A stretch of 64,000 bases of DNA from Macrolepiota albuminosa (Eukaryota; Basidiomycota; Agaricomycetes; Agaricales; Agaricaceae), in the NCBI GenBank assembly GCA_027475525.1, contig JAMWFC010000108.1:63811-127810 (forward strand), read 5' to 3'. Shown piece after piece: positions 9,351 to 20,188 of this stretch. The translations under genes and the position numbers were made by a program. Each line of letters begins with the position of its first letter. Within the stretch, counting starts at the first letter, position 1. The notes beneath the pieces are model-generated. The model was not told the DNA's origin, did not search any database, and saw only the letters and a list, made by a program, of their open reading frames with translations.

Positions 9351-11604
9351 TCCACCATGTCTAATGAAGAACTCCACCAATGGGTCATTAACGAGGATGT
9401 TTGAGTATTATCTCTTGATCTCAGAGAAGACCTGCATCAACTCAAAGCACAGCAGAAGGACCTGGTAAGATGCAAGCACTCCTGTCTAATAGACATGCAC
9501 TAATAGTCGTCCTGTAGATTGACATGTGGTTGATGGTTAGGGACATCAAGGGTGACAAGAAACTCCACCTTGATGCTAGGAGAAGTTTCATCAACAAAGT
9601 TATTCCACTACTCCAGAGCAAGCTTTCTGATGAGGATATGACCAGGCGGTTGAAGGATGCTGTGAAGAAATGGACCCAGAGGAGTGGAAGGGGGGAAGAA
9701 CCAAGTGGGGGCAAAGAACGACCTGATCCATTGACTGAGGCCAGTCCATTGATGGCACTGGCATGAGAAGACCAGCAGCAGGAGATTTGTCTGGTCTGTC
9801 AACAATTCTGAAGAAGAGAAAACAACCGAGTCCTCCAGCAGCAGAAGATTTGTCTGGTCTGTCGCCAAATCCCAAGAAGCCAAAACGGGTGACCTATATT
9901 AGTCAATGTCCTCCTGGTACCTATTGTCAACAGAAGGAGCAGGAGGACAAGGATGAGGATGAGGATGAAGAGAAAGAGAAAGAGAAAGAACAAGAGAGCA
10001 GGATACTGAAGGGGGAAATTACTGGAGAGATGCTGTTGGGCAGGTATCTGAGGACAGCACCTCGTCGTGAGGGTCAGCACATCAACACCCCTTGCCAATA
10101 TTGTGCAAGTAAGCAGCTACAGTATGTCAGGACAAAGGGTGGCACTGCATGCAATCTCTGCTAGCTCATTTGCAAACTGTAAGGGGAACACTTGACGTCT
10201 GCGGAACTCCTTCCACAGAGCCAACGGTGCGAGTGACAAGCGAGAGTCAAGCGAGCGTGAGGGCAGGCAAGAGTCAGGCAGGGGACAAGCAAGGCTAACA
10301 GAGGGTCAGACGTCGCTAGAGAAGCTTATGGTCTGTGTGGATAGGCCAGAAGAACACTGCTATTGTTCAGCCTGGGGATATTCTATCCACAGGCTGCCTA
10401 TATATACTACATTGGTGGCTGTGTTATTACTAATACTGTTTACTAATCGGGCCCCGGTATGTAATGGAGTATGACTAACAATAATCGATGCTGAGTAAGG
10501 TCCATGCATATGACTCATCAAGGCTGACTACTAAGAGATGGAAGGAGAAAGGGTGGGCCGAGCGGCCGGTCGGATCTGCTAGGAGTAGGCGTATTGTCGG
10601 ACTAAGCTCAGAATAGGGTTTGACACAGTCCAGAAACCGGTCCCCTGACACAAACAAACATGCAGCCTGATGATTGTCAAAAAAACCATCAAGCCCAGCA
10701 ACAAGAGAAAGGGGAAAAAACCACTGAGAAAGAAGTCAGTGACAATTATTGAGAGTGATGACAATATGAAACTCTTTTCCGGCTCAAATAGCTAACCAAT
10801 AGTTAGCAGATAAATCAGCCAGTCCAATCGCAGGACCATCAAAACCGTCCATCCATCTATCCCAACCGTCAACCTCCAACTGCCCAGTGGATCCTCTTCC
10901 AGTTAAGGGAAAGGGCAAGGAGCAGGCAATGGAGTCTAGTTACAGTGAGGACATTGTGGCTGGTGTAATGGCAGGGGTGGAGAGCTGTTTGGACAGCATG
11001 GAGAATGGGTTCCAGGAAGCATTGCAGAATGTTGAGGAGCAGGTGTGGGATGGATTTGTCACAGCTGAGGAGAGCTGGTTACCACGTATTGAGGACTTCT
11101 TCCATAGCTACCAGACTCAGGTCAACATGCTTGGTGGCTGCATAGAAACCCTGCAAACCAATGTTTCTCTTGTGGGTGAGATGCTTGCATCCCACAACAG
11201 ACAGATCTGTCAGACGGAAGAGCAGATCCACCATATTCAGGGTATGGTTGACACTTTGCAGAGTCGACTTTACATCTCCACCCATCCCTCCAGTCTGTCA
11301 GCTCAGGATAATGTAGCGTTGTGTCTCTGACTGCTGGTACAGCATTGTATCAGTGGCAGTGCATCCAACAGGGCACAGTGGACTTGGACCTATTATTGAA
11401 GAGGAAGAAACCACTGCTGACCCCACTGCTAACCAATCCCCTGCCAGTGCTGACATATCCATTCCCACTGGTGACACCGCTGCCCTCGCCACTGACCAAT
11501 CCCATAACACCACTGACTTATCCACTCTCACCGTTGCTCCATCCCTGTTTCAACAAACATTCTCAGGGACGTCTCCCACACAAACGTCTCCATCACCCCC
11601 TTAA
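9351..11604 (+). pseudogene. KDZ-associated cysteine-cluster gene (broken)
   Basis: Function unknown. The frame begins MSNEELHQWV near 9357. An intron follows at about 9465-9516 (GTAAGATGC to CCTGTAG), then a helical segment WLMVRDIKGDKK. Next is a linker with two LSGLS...KK repeats, and a Glu/Lys-rich stretch. A cysteine cluster reads CQYC (near 10096), CNLC (near 10150), then, after a TAG stop at 10162-10164, C-L-I-C-K. At this point the solo LTR 10178-10650 splits the gene. It resumes with a Lys-rich basic block and a coiled-coil-like region (10887-11330), with a final frame change into a Ser/Thr/Pro-rich tail. The pattern CxxC...CxxC...C resembles a fungal zinc-binding DNA-binding motif. 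That is inference. Confidence 0.5.
10178..10650. mobile_element. Solo LTR, family S2 (473 bp) with target duplication CAAAC
   Basis: It begins TGTAAGGGGAACAC and ends CCCCTGACA. CAAAC is found at 10173-10177 and 10651-10655. It interrupts the cysteine cluster of the host gene. The termini match those of family S3 (19690, 42818), suggesting related elements. Confidence 0.88.
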
Positions 11605-11949
11605 CCATCTTCTGTCCCTCCGCCAGTCTCTGCCAAGGACCCTCTCTCTGGCCCAAGAGGACGGGCTTGCAGCAACTCCCAAAGTAGTCAGCCACCGATG
11701 CAACAGACCGGATCATCCAGTCGGCTTACTGAGAGATGGAAGGCAAGAGAAGACAAGTGAAGATAGACAGTTTAAGATGGACGGTTTCTTATTGTACAAT
11801 TTTTTTTTGTTATGATAGACATTGCTACATTTTTGTAACACTATAGTTTACAAAAATACGGTTTCTTATTGTACAATTTTTTTTTGTTATGATAGACATT
11901 GCTACATTTTTGTAACACTATAGTTTACAAAAATGTCATGTAACATTTC
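11605..11949. other. Convergent 3' region between two KDZ-associated genes
   Basis: No gene seen. It contains a poly-T run and a 77-bp tandem duplication. Sequence around 11890-11990 matches (inverted) 30850-30950, the common 3' end of this gene family. Confidence 0.5.
11781..11934. repeat. 77-bp tandem duplication
   Basis: 11781-11857 is repeated exactly at 11858-11934. Confidence 0.9.
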
Positions 11950-12850
11950 CTCCTTCCCCACATCAATGATGGCAGACTGGTTGAATGACCTTAATGCGGC
12001 TGCTACTCCTGTTTGCTGGTGTAGACATATTAATGTATCGAGCTGCATCCTCCTGTAGCATTTGTGCTTGAGACTTGCAGAGTTGCTTGGAATTTACTCA
12101 ACATGCCCATCTTTCTAAATTGAAGCACGTCTGCATTGTCCACACACTTCAAACTGTGCTTTCAGGCCTTTCTAGAGAGACAACAATTAGAAAGCAGAAT
12201 CAAGCGGATGGATGTACAACAAATAGAGGATGGATGGGGGACGGAAGGAGTACCAACTTGCACTGAATTTCTGGTGGATTTCCTTTTTCGCTCCATTCTG
12301 CCACTATCTTCTGTAAACGACTTTCCTCCTGTAGTGTGAGTTGATGCATAACATTTTTGACAGCCACATTATATTGTGCAAATGCATCCAATCCTGAGGC
12401 ATTGTGATCCTTACCCCTCAACAAGTTCTGGATCTCCTCGTTTATCTCCTTTGCCATTGTCTGCCGGACAACATCTCGCAGTGAAGTTTTCAGGAGCACC
12501 TTTGGATGATCTCCTCGTTTATCTTCTTTGCCATTGTCTGCTGGACAACATCTCGCAGTGAAGTTTTCAGGAGCACCTTTGGATCTTTATGCTGGTAATA
12601 AGGGTGCCAGCAATTCTTGATATACTGGACAACCTTCTATTCAAGCAAATGATGTCTAGTTCTTTGCAATGAGTTGCTGTACCTACTTTGATTCTCTCTG
12701 CCCACTCTTCCCCTGTCTTTGGCTCTGTCCCCTTAGTGGCCTAGTAGTTGAAGATATTTGTTAGGATTTTTTCCTTCAAGATAGCAGTCTGAGCTTGAGG
12801 AGTAGTTGAGGAGCAGTAGAGTTCCCTGTATGGTTCAAAGATCAATCTTT
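11950..12850 (-). pseudogene. Remnant of a KDZ-associated hypothetical gene
   Basis: The best stretch is 12499-12200, which reads KTSLRDVVRQTMAKEINEEI and later LQKIVAEWSEKGNPPE. Upstream (to about 12640) the matching frame gives YIKNCWHPYYQHKDPK. The EEWN/SxxGPPPE-like ending is familiar to me from agaric hypothetical proteins near KDZ transposons, but I cannot name a function. The gene is broken by frame changes and by the 12431 duplication. It ends in the same 3' sequence as the gene at 29391-30857. Confidence 0.45.
12431..12584. repeat. 77-bp tandem duplication (two mismatches)
   Basis: 12431-12507 versus 12508-12584: period 77, differing at two positions (CTCC/CTTC and CCGG/CTGG). Confidence 0.85.
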
Positions 12851-13241
12851 CTTCTGCTGTAAATATCAGTTCCACTCATCTTTTCTTTGATGAAAATATT
12901 GGTTCAGGTGGTTGCAGGAGGGCAGACATGTTTGTAGACAATATAATTTTCTGCAACCACACAGTTCTCAACCAAAGGATCACATGATAAAATATACATT
13001 TCCGTTCAGTGTCTGTTGATGACAAATCTGCAACCACACAGTTCTCAACCAAAGGATCACATGATAAAATATACATTTCCGTTCAGTGTCTGTTGATGAC
13101 AAACAGATTCCATTTGTCTTCGACAGATAGGGTCTGCTGTCTGCTGGTATCTGGCCCATCCAAACTGGGGCATATTGCCAATATTGATGAGCAGTCTCAT
13201 TAGATCTCCAGTCCAATGGCTAGGTCCTGGCCATAGATATT
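12851..13241. other. Gene-free stretch upstream of KDZ copy 1
   Basis: No protein gene supported. It contains the 12950 duplication and scattered AT-rich sequence. Confidence 0.4.
12950..13103. repeat. 77-bp tandem duplication
   Basis: 12950-13026 is repeated exactly at 13027-13103. Confidence 0.9.
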
Positions 13242-16200
13242 TTGATCATGAACCTGAACTCTCTGAAGAAACACAAGCAACCAAAAACAACAGTCATCAG
13301 GCAAAGGGACCTCATCCCGTTTGCTGAGGAAAGGACACGACTCACTCAGAACACACGAGGGTTGCCAGTCCTCATAACACAACGGCTACCACTGGGTCCC
13401 GCTCCCATTGTAACTGGTGCACCATCTGCGGCATTTGCAGATGATGATAACTTTGCACACTTGGACAATAATCCAACAGTAGATGATGTAGATGATACAA
13501 TGCCCATATCCATAAGGCATGTAAAGGTGATTTGAATGTATGCTATTATTGAGAGCAAATTATTCAAGTTCATACATAGACACAGGCAGATTATCTTAAC
13601 AACTTCATCAACCATGTTCCACAGCTGCTCAATAGATTGCTTGGTCATGAATCAATGGATGACGTTACTGATTCCTGACCATTACCTTGCACAATGGTGA
13701 TGCCGTGATTGCGTTGGGTCAAGAATATTCTGTTGCGGATGTTTCTGCCGCACGCACGACTCTAACCCATTTCACCGATCTGAAGTATGGAATAGTAGGT
13801 ATTTCCAACCAATGAATATATCGGATACTGGAGGGTATTTCTATATCCAACACAATTCATTGCATGCAAACTGTCATCAAGGGAAGGTCAGGGTCAGGGC
13901 TCTTGAGGACCACGAGCAGAAAAAGGACATTCAGGAGCAAGAGTTTCTACGACTCGAATATCAACTGGATGTTGAACTTCCATCAGCGGATAGCGACCCA
14001 GGACATTCAGCAGTGCATCCATCCCTGACTTCAGATTTCCTGAGCAGACTTCAGGATGCCAGCCTTGATCAAATCATGGAAGAGGAAGAGCAACAGGACC
14101 CAGAGAATAATGTACCAATAGAAGATATTCCAGAAGATCAGCCAGCCATGAACGGGTTCTGTATAGACAGATATGATTGCTTTGGGAATCCAATACAACA
14201 GATTGTTCACACAACTAGAGTACACTACATCACTGTCATTTTATGTGAGTGTTCTGGGATGGATGTCTTAGTGGAGGATACCATCCGCTTGCAGCTGGTC
14301 CCCAGTACATTTGATCGCACACAAACATATTTTACAACGGCTGTGCTGAACAACTTCTGTCTGACAAATCTAGAGTGCAAAGCATCTGCCTACTAGTAGG
14401 CAGAAAATTGCAAGAATAACTTCTCCAATTGCATCTTCTGATGAGGTGGATAACCTTTACCGTGAGCTACGACAAATTTCTTGTTCATGGTAGTGGCTGA
14501 AGAAGTTGAGGTAGACAGGCTTTGGCCATGATGAATTGAGGCACCCCAGAGTGCTGGACCATGGTGAACTTGCAATATTCTGTCCAACTTGTCCTCAACC
14601 AGAAGTCAATCTTCCATCCAACTGTGAAGAAGATCCTGTCTAGTGGAAGTTCAATCGTTCTTTAATGATGGATGGCAACTTCAAGGCAGATCACATCCAA
14701 CATTCTAATCCTGCTTATGATGTATGGCATTCAGAAGGTGGTGGTATGATGGCCAGGAGGGATGAGCTCACCCACTATCTCAAGCGCACAAAGGAACAGC
14801 CAACGGTGAGTGACATTCTTTAACTCTACCTGTCCGCCGTCCGCTCATCAATTCAATCCTGTCCGTCGGCCGTCCGCTGGACCTCCGGCTGTCCAGGGAG
14901 CCGCCTGTGAAAACACATTCAAAGCTATTGAAAAGGCCCTGATGATGAACAAGTCATGCAACATTACTGGTATTGTTGCAATGGCATGTACACAGCACAG
15001 CTGCTTTGCTCCTAATAGTGTAACAAACTTGACCCGTGGTGAAGGCCAGGTTTACACAGACTTTTCCATCACATGGACAGTTAAGACGACCAACATGGAT
15101 GGGATTCAGCGTCTTCTACTGGTATATGACATAGCATGTCAGTGGTGTGTCAAATTTTCTGAATGGCTTGCCGAGGCCAAAGAAGTCCTGCCAGATAATC
15201 TACTCATGGACTTTGCAATAGGACTTCTTCATGTCCATGGGCATAAAGAGGATTGTTTTTTCTGCTTTGCTCCATCCTTCATTCTTGGGGCTGGTCATTT
15301 GGCTGAGGAGATAACTAAAAGAAAAGTCTCTGGTCTACACTAAATGAAGTCTCACAGATGGCCCATATGGCTACCTTGGCACATCGGGCAGAAATCCTTG
15401 ATGATCACATGTGTGACTCAAACTGGAAGAAGCTGCTTGACATGGTTCCATTCCTATGTCGAAAGTACAGGACTGCTGTTGAGATGAGAGATGCAGCCAT
15501 TCAATATTTCACCAAGCGATCCGTTGGAATATCAACGGATTTACTAACAAGCTGGGAAGCTGGAATAGCTAAGGCAGAAAGGCTCAGAGAGGAGGGAAAC
15601 CATAAAGCAATGGATATTCTGAAAGCTCGTACAATGACCTTCAATAGTGCAAGTGAAGACCAAATGGCAGCAGACAGTGGAAACCACTCAACGGATGTTG
15701 CAGCGACGGATATTCATTCCTTCTGGATTCAACTTGCCCTTGACATTGAGGAGCAGCAGTAAGGTGTATTGCTGATGGCCCAAACTATTTCACTAATTGG
15801 ATGCTCAGAATTGCAATTCAGGACCAGGTTCGCCGTTTGAATCGGCATGCAAGCAATGATGATCGGCAAAAGGTCGAGGTGGAAAGAGAAATATTAAGGG
15901 TTCGACTCAATGTCCTTGCTGCTTCTCAGGACAGGAGCGGGTTCATTGCTGGTGGAAGGCGGACTGCCCCCCTGGAACCAGATGAAGTTCCCGGAGCCTT
16001 TGACAACAATGAAATGGCGGATAACCTTGAACCAACGGATGTAGTTGTTCCAGAAGATTTTGAAATCTCCTTCCCATTTATGATCATGGGTAATGTCTCA
16101 CCATTAACAATGATAGAGCGCAATCTGCGCTTGATTCAAATTGAAAGGCTCCTGCAAGCCCTTTGGGAATTTATTGCAGAGAAATCATTCCTATATTCTC

Positions 16201-16836
16201 ATGTCGTCCGGGTCGCCCCAAGCAAGAATGTGAAAACTCGAGCTCACGCATCTCTTCAAAGAATCCAGGCCTCAATCCTGGTGAAGTCTCGTGCCTATGC
16301 ACAATGCCGCAGTGCTCTGCTGTGGCTGGGATCGGACCCCAGCATTCAGAGAAAGTATCCAGTTCTACAGAAAGTGGATTTGAATGCAAGCACAGCTATA
16401 CAAGATCCCAACATTCCTGGTTCATCAAGGATCAAGGTATCTTGGATATGGCACTCTAATTCTGATGCAGAAAATGAATCTGCAATCATTTCTGAATGTG
16501 AGTCCTCTTGTTAACATTTCCATTATCATTACATCCGTTCATGAACATATCTCTTCAGTTAATCGTGTTCATTATCTATGTGCTAGAGCACAACGCAACA
16601 GATGGACAGAGGAATGTCAGCTTGTCACAAGTGAAATGGACTGGACAGCTCAGTATTTCTTCAACCAGGCAGATATTTGGTTGAAGCGCAGTATGTCAGT
16701 GAAGAAAAGAGGTCTCCAGTAATATGCCCACAAAAAGGTGGCCATGTGGCAAGAATTGGCCTCAATGGCAATTGATAAATTTAGGCGGGTGCTTCCTGAT
16801 TTTATTCCCCCCCAAACTGCAAGAGATCCGCTGTGA
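13242..16836 (+). pseudogene. KDZ-family transposase, copy 1 (decayed)
   Basis: This is a DNA transposase of the Kyakuja-Dileera-Zisupton class. In order: N-terminal block with TRLTQNTRGLPVLIT (13320-13390); CxC1-like cysteine cluster region (13812-14396, with VILCECSGMD); LYREL then FCPTCPQPEVNLP (14575-14615); DGNFKADH (near 14670), the probable first catalytic Asp; intron 14806-14896; YDIACQW (near 15125); HGHKEDCFF...GAGHLAEEI (15235-15315), containing the probable catalytic Glu; WSTLNEVSQ...LDDH (15325-15400); intron 16498-16558; C-terminal YLCARAQRNRW (near 16580) ending ARDPL, TGA at 16834-16836. Lesions: several stops near 14400-14640, a frameshift near 15320, a frameshift near 15762, and TAA near 16720. 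The assignment rests on family motifs known for KDZ transposases. Confidence 0.8.
14806..14896 (+). other. Intron in KDZ copy 1
   Basis: GTGAGTGAC donor and GTCCAG acceptor join the DGNF exon to the GAACENTF exon. The acceptor side is conserved at 29297-29315 of copy 2. Confidence 0.7.
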
Positions 16837-17010
16837 AAATGGTGGATGCACAGACGGATTGAACTGATGGATGCAGCTTGCTGCCATCAGCAGATGATCG
16901 GAATGGATTTGTGACAGTCATGTGCAATGGAATTGTTGAAAATCACTTTTGTTTACAAGACACAAAAATCTGATACATAGCAGTATTCGCTTCTACAAGC
17001 AAGAGTGCAA

Positions 17011-18345
17011 TGGCATCTACCTCTGTATCACACAATGTCATGTCCCAAGCTACTGTACTAGAAAATTTGCAAGAGGTTGTTGACTATATCGAGTCACGCC
17101 TCATTGCATTGAAGCGGAAGAGGCATGGATTATCCAGCATTTAAACAAGGAGTTGGTAAGATAACTTCAAAATATGTAAATATATTATGATCTGAATGTG
17201 GGCCATAGAACTTTGTATTGTCATATCTGAGGGCAGCATCACTAAATAATGTGGTCTGCAATGTCCCAGACATTATCAAAAGCATGAGCTGATTTTTCCC
17301 TCTCCAAAATCAGCAAACTTTGCCCACAGAGATCCTGGAGTTTGTTGATGGCCGTCAAGGTCTTATTAGAAATCTGTATGGCTGTGATTGGTGGAACCAC
17401 ATTGGCCGAGAGGATGTTCAGGTCTTAAGCAATGAAACGCTGGAGCATTGCCTTCTCGTACATCAGCAAGGCTTCCACTCTTTTGAAAGCTTCTTGGCAT
17501 GCAACCGCCAGCTGCCCATGACATTGCCATTCGATGGATTGGTGTCCATCCCAGCACCAGACAATTTGCTCTGTGTATTTGTAGGTAGCGGATCTGCCAG
17601 AGGCCACCAGCAGATGCTTCTAGCTCTAGATAAGTGGCAGTCACTAGATAGGACAGAACATGTGCCAACAGCCAACGATATGATCTGCCTGTTTGCTGGC
17701 AGCAAGTCCGTTGCTGCTTTCGTTGTCAGTTCCATTGCCAGGTCCATGGATCCTACTCAGATGGGCCAATTGACAGGCATTGAGCCTGATCCTCAAGACT
17801 GCCTCTCCATGGCCCATCTTACCACTCTTCCTAATGTCAACTCTCCTCAATGGCCATCCTTGACACATATCAACCCTCAAACGCACAACATCCATTTCAC
17901 CACCTCTACAGTCAAAGTAAACCTGGACTGGTGTATGGCCCTACAATGGAAAACTCTTGCATTGTGGTTCAACCAGCATCCCAACTTCCTTTTGCTCTAG
18001 CAGCTCATATTCACTGGACATTCATGGAGCTGGGGAAAACTGACAACAACCAGGTGGATATTCCTAATCCATCTATTAGTGACCCTGACTTAGAGGGTAT
18101 CCCTCCTTTGTTCATTGTAGCGGATGACAAAATGGAAGATGAATCTTTGCCGTCCTTGTTCATTTCTGCAGAAGAGGAGATGGAAGACAAATCTTTGCCA
18201 CCTTTGTTCATTCCTGCGGAAGAGGAGACTGAAGACAATGATTTGCCCCCTTTGTTCATTCCTGCAGAAGAGGAGATGGACAATGATTCTTTGCCACCTC
18301 TATTCATTGTTGGTGAAAGAGGAGAAGGACTAACAGCGATGGTGT
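17011..18345 (+). pseudogene. KDZ-downstream acidic-repeat companion gene, copy 1
   Basis: Unknown function; same strand and directly downstream of KDZ copy 1. Exon 1 starts MASTSVSHNVMSQ (17011). Here it has lost 34 bp relative to copy 2 at 27146, which breaks the frame. The intron runs from about 17157 (GTAAGATAAC) to about 17312 (AAATCAG). Exon 2 gives LPTEILEFVDGRQGLIRNLY, then a Pro/Ser-rich stretch with a frame change near 17880. After this come four acidic repeats of the form LPPLFIPAEEEMED (18095-18320). The gene is cut at about 18345, where R1b begins. See 24969-27146 for the better copy. Confidence 0.6.
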
Positions 18346-19465
18346 CATACGTTGTATAGGAGCTCACTTTGTGCCATACCATACGTGTCCAGTGGAGTCC
18401 ACTACACTGGAGTGGAGCAGTCCCCACAGTGCCGTAGAATACAGAGCCACAGACGTGTCACAATGTGCTGTATGACATGGTCCAGTAGATCAATAAAAGG
18501 CAGGCACACACATGCGCACACAGGCATGACAGATGCCAGCGGACACTAGCGGACATCAATGTGCATCAGCAGCTGCTAGCGGGCATCAGCCCACGAGTGA
18601 AAATCTCCTCTATTGACAGACTTCATGGCATGAATAAACCCTCCTCAAGGTTTCCCACTTCCCTTCCTCTCCATTCCTCCCCGCAATAACTTGAGGCTGT
18701 GTGCCTCCCCTTCCCTCCTTTTCCCACCTCCGACGCCAGCATACATCCACAAAAGAGCCCTGCAAACCTACGCAGGCCTACACAAGCCACCAGCGGACAT
18801 CCACGCAGACGTACATCAACGGACTCAAACCTATGCAGGCCCACACAGGCCTGCACAGGGCATCAGTGGACATCCACAGAGGCCTACACAGGTCCATGGG
18901 GTCTGGTTGGACCAAGGAAAAAGGTAACGTCGTCTTGCCCATTGTATGCCTGTGGGGGAAATCAAACCCCTGGCCTTGGAAAAGCCTCCAGCAATGGAAC
19001 ACACATTTAACCATTGCACCACAGGTCCATTACTAATGAATAGATTCAAAGGTCAGATAACACAATGAATGGACACCCACCTACATTTCTGCAGGTTTCT
19101 GTATGGATTTTTTGAGGTGGAAGGGGGGTGGCATACCTCCCAAAAGAGTTTTCATGGCATGAAAGGGGGGTTGGCATCAGCAGCCATCAGCTGGCCATCA
19201 GCTGGCATCTGTCGGAGTTTGTTGGCAGCCATTGTGACCTGTTGGCATCTGTTGGCATCTGTTGGCATCCGTTGTGCATCCATTGGCATCTACCAAATAT
19301 CCGCTGGTATCTGTCGGCATCCATAGGAATCTATCAGCAACCCCCGGCATCGTCTGGCATCATCTGGCATCAGGGTGGGAGAGAAGGAAACGGGGTGCGT
19401 GGATGTCCGCCGCATAGGGTGGCATCTCAGAGAGTGTGGGGGGTGGTGGAAGAGGGATGTGGAAG
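18346..19465 (+). repeat. Dispersed repeat R1, copy b
   Basis: It starts GTCATACGTTGTA and contains a TACACTGGAG block, ACACATGCGCACAC, the CATCCACAAAAGAG module, a minus-strand tRNA-like unit and a GGCATCTGTTGG short-repeat tract. Its right end is truncated where KDZ copy 3 sequence begins. No real ORF. Confidence 0.75.
18949..19025 (-). tRNA. tRNA-like core of R1b
   Basis: The minus strand has the CCTGTGG/CCACAGG stem with A-box and B-box-like segments as in the other R1 copies. Probably a SINE component. Confidence 0.45.
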
Positions 19466-19502
19466 CCTTGCTAATGTAGCTCATGCTTTTGATAATGTCT
19501 GG

Positions 19503-19656
19503 GACATTGCAGACCACATTATTCAGTGATGCAGCCCCCAGATATGACAATACAAAGTTCTATGGCACATAGTCAGATCGACATTGCAGACCACATTATT
19601 CAGTGATGCAGCCCCCAGATATGACAATACAAAGTTCTATGGCACATAGTCAGATC
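19503..19656. repeat. 77-bp tandem duplication
   Basis: 19503-19579 is repeated exactly at 19580-19656, inside the intron part of KDZ copy 3. Confidence 0.9.
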
Positions 19657-19689
19657 CTAATGTATTTGCACATTTTGAAGTTATCTTAC

Positions 19690-20188
19690 TGTCAGAGGAC
19701 TCCTCATTTCTTCCTTTTCTCACTCCTTATCTCTTCACTCTCCTTCCATTCATTCTCTTACTTCTTCTGACATTATTTCATTTTACTGTTTCTATTCTTT
19801 CAACACTATCTGTTAGTACCACTCTTAGCCCTTGAGATGTTCTGGTTCTTTAGCCACCATTCAGACAAGTATGGGCCCACTCAGCACCGCTTCCAGACCA
19901 CTTATATAAGCCAGAGTTTGCCAGAGTTTGCCCCTTATTTGTACAAGTGTTTGTGTAGGCAATTTTTGAGTTTTTAAGGTTTTATTGTACTGTACAGTTG
20001 TTTCCCACACTTCAGAGGCCCCAGAAGCGTCCAACCTGGCATAGGGAATCCCTAGACTTGTTCTCTTTGGATCTCCCTCTGCCAGGTGAGTAGCTACCTT
20101 GATATTGTCAGTATATATTCTAATACACTTTGGATCTCCCTCTGCCAGCTGTGTGACTGAGCCACAGCCTCTAGAGGTTGCCCTTACA
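19690..20188. mobile_element. Solo LTR, family S3 (499 bp) with target duplication CTTAC
   Basis: On the plus strand it starts TGTCAGAGGACTCC and ends GTTGCCCTTACA. CTTAC is at 19685-19689 and 20189-20193. Removing it rejoins GTTATCTTAC to CAACTCC exactly as in KDZ copies 1 and 2. Confidence 0.92.

Noticed and set aside
13242..18345. A TET/JBP-type dioxygenase near the KDZ transposase, as reported for some fungal KDZ elements
   Set aside because: I looked for HxD...H-type motifs in the companion genes and saw none.
19905..19935. Short direct repeat GCCAGAGTTTGCCAGAGTTTGCC
   Set aside because: Small slip within the S3 LTR, not a functional site I can support.
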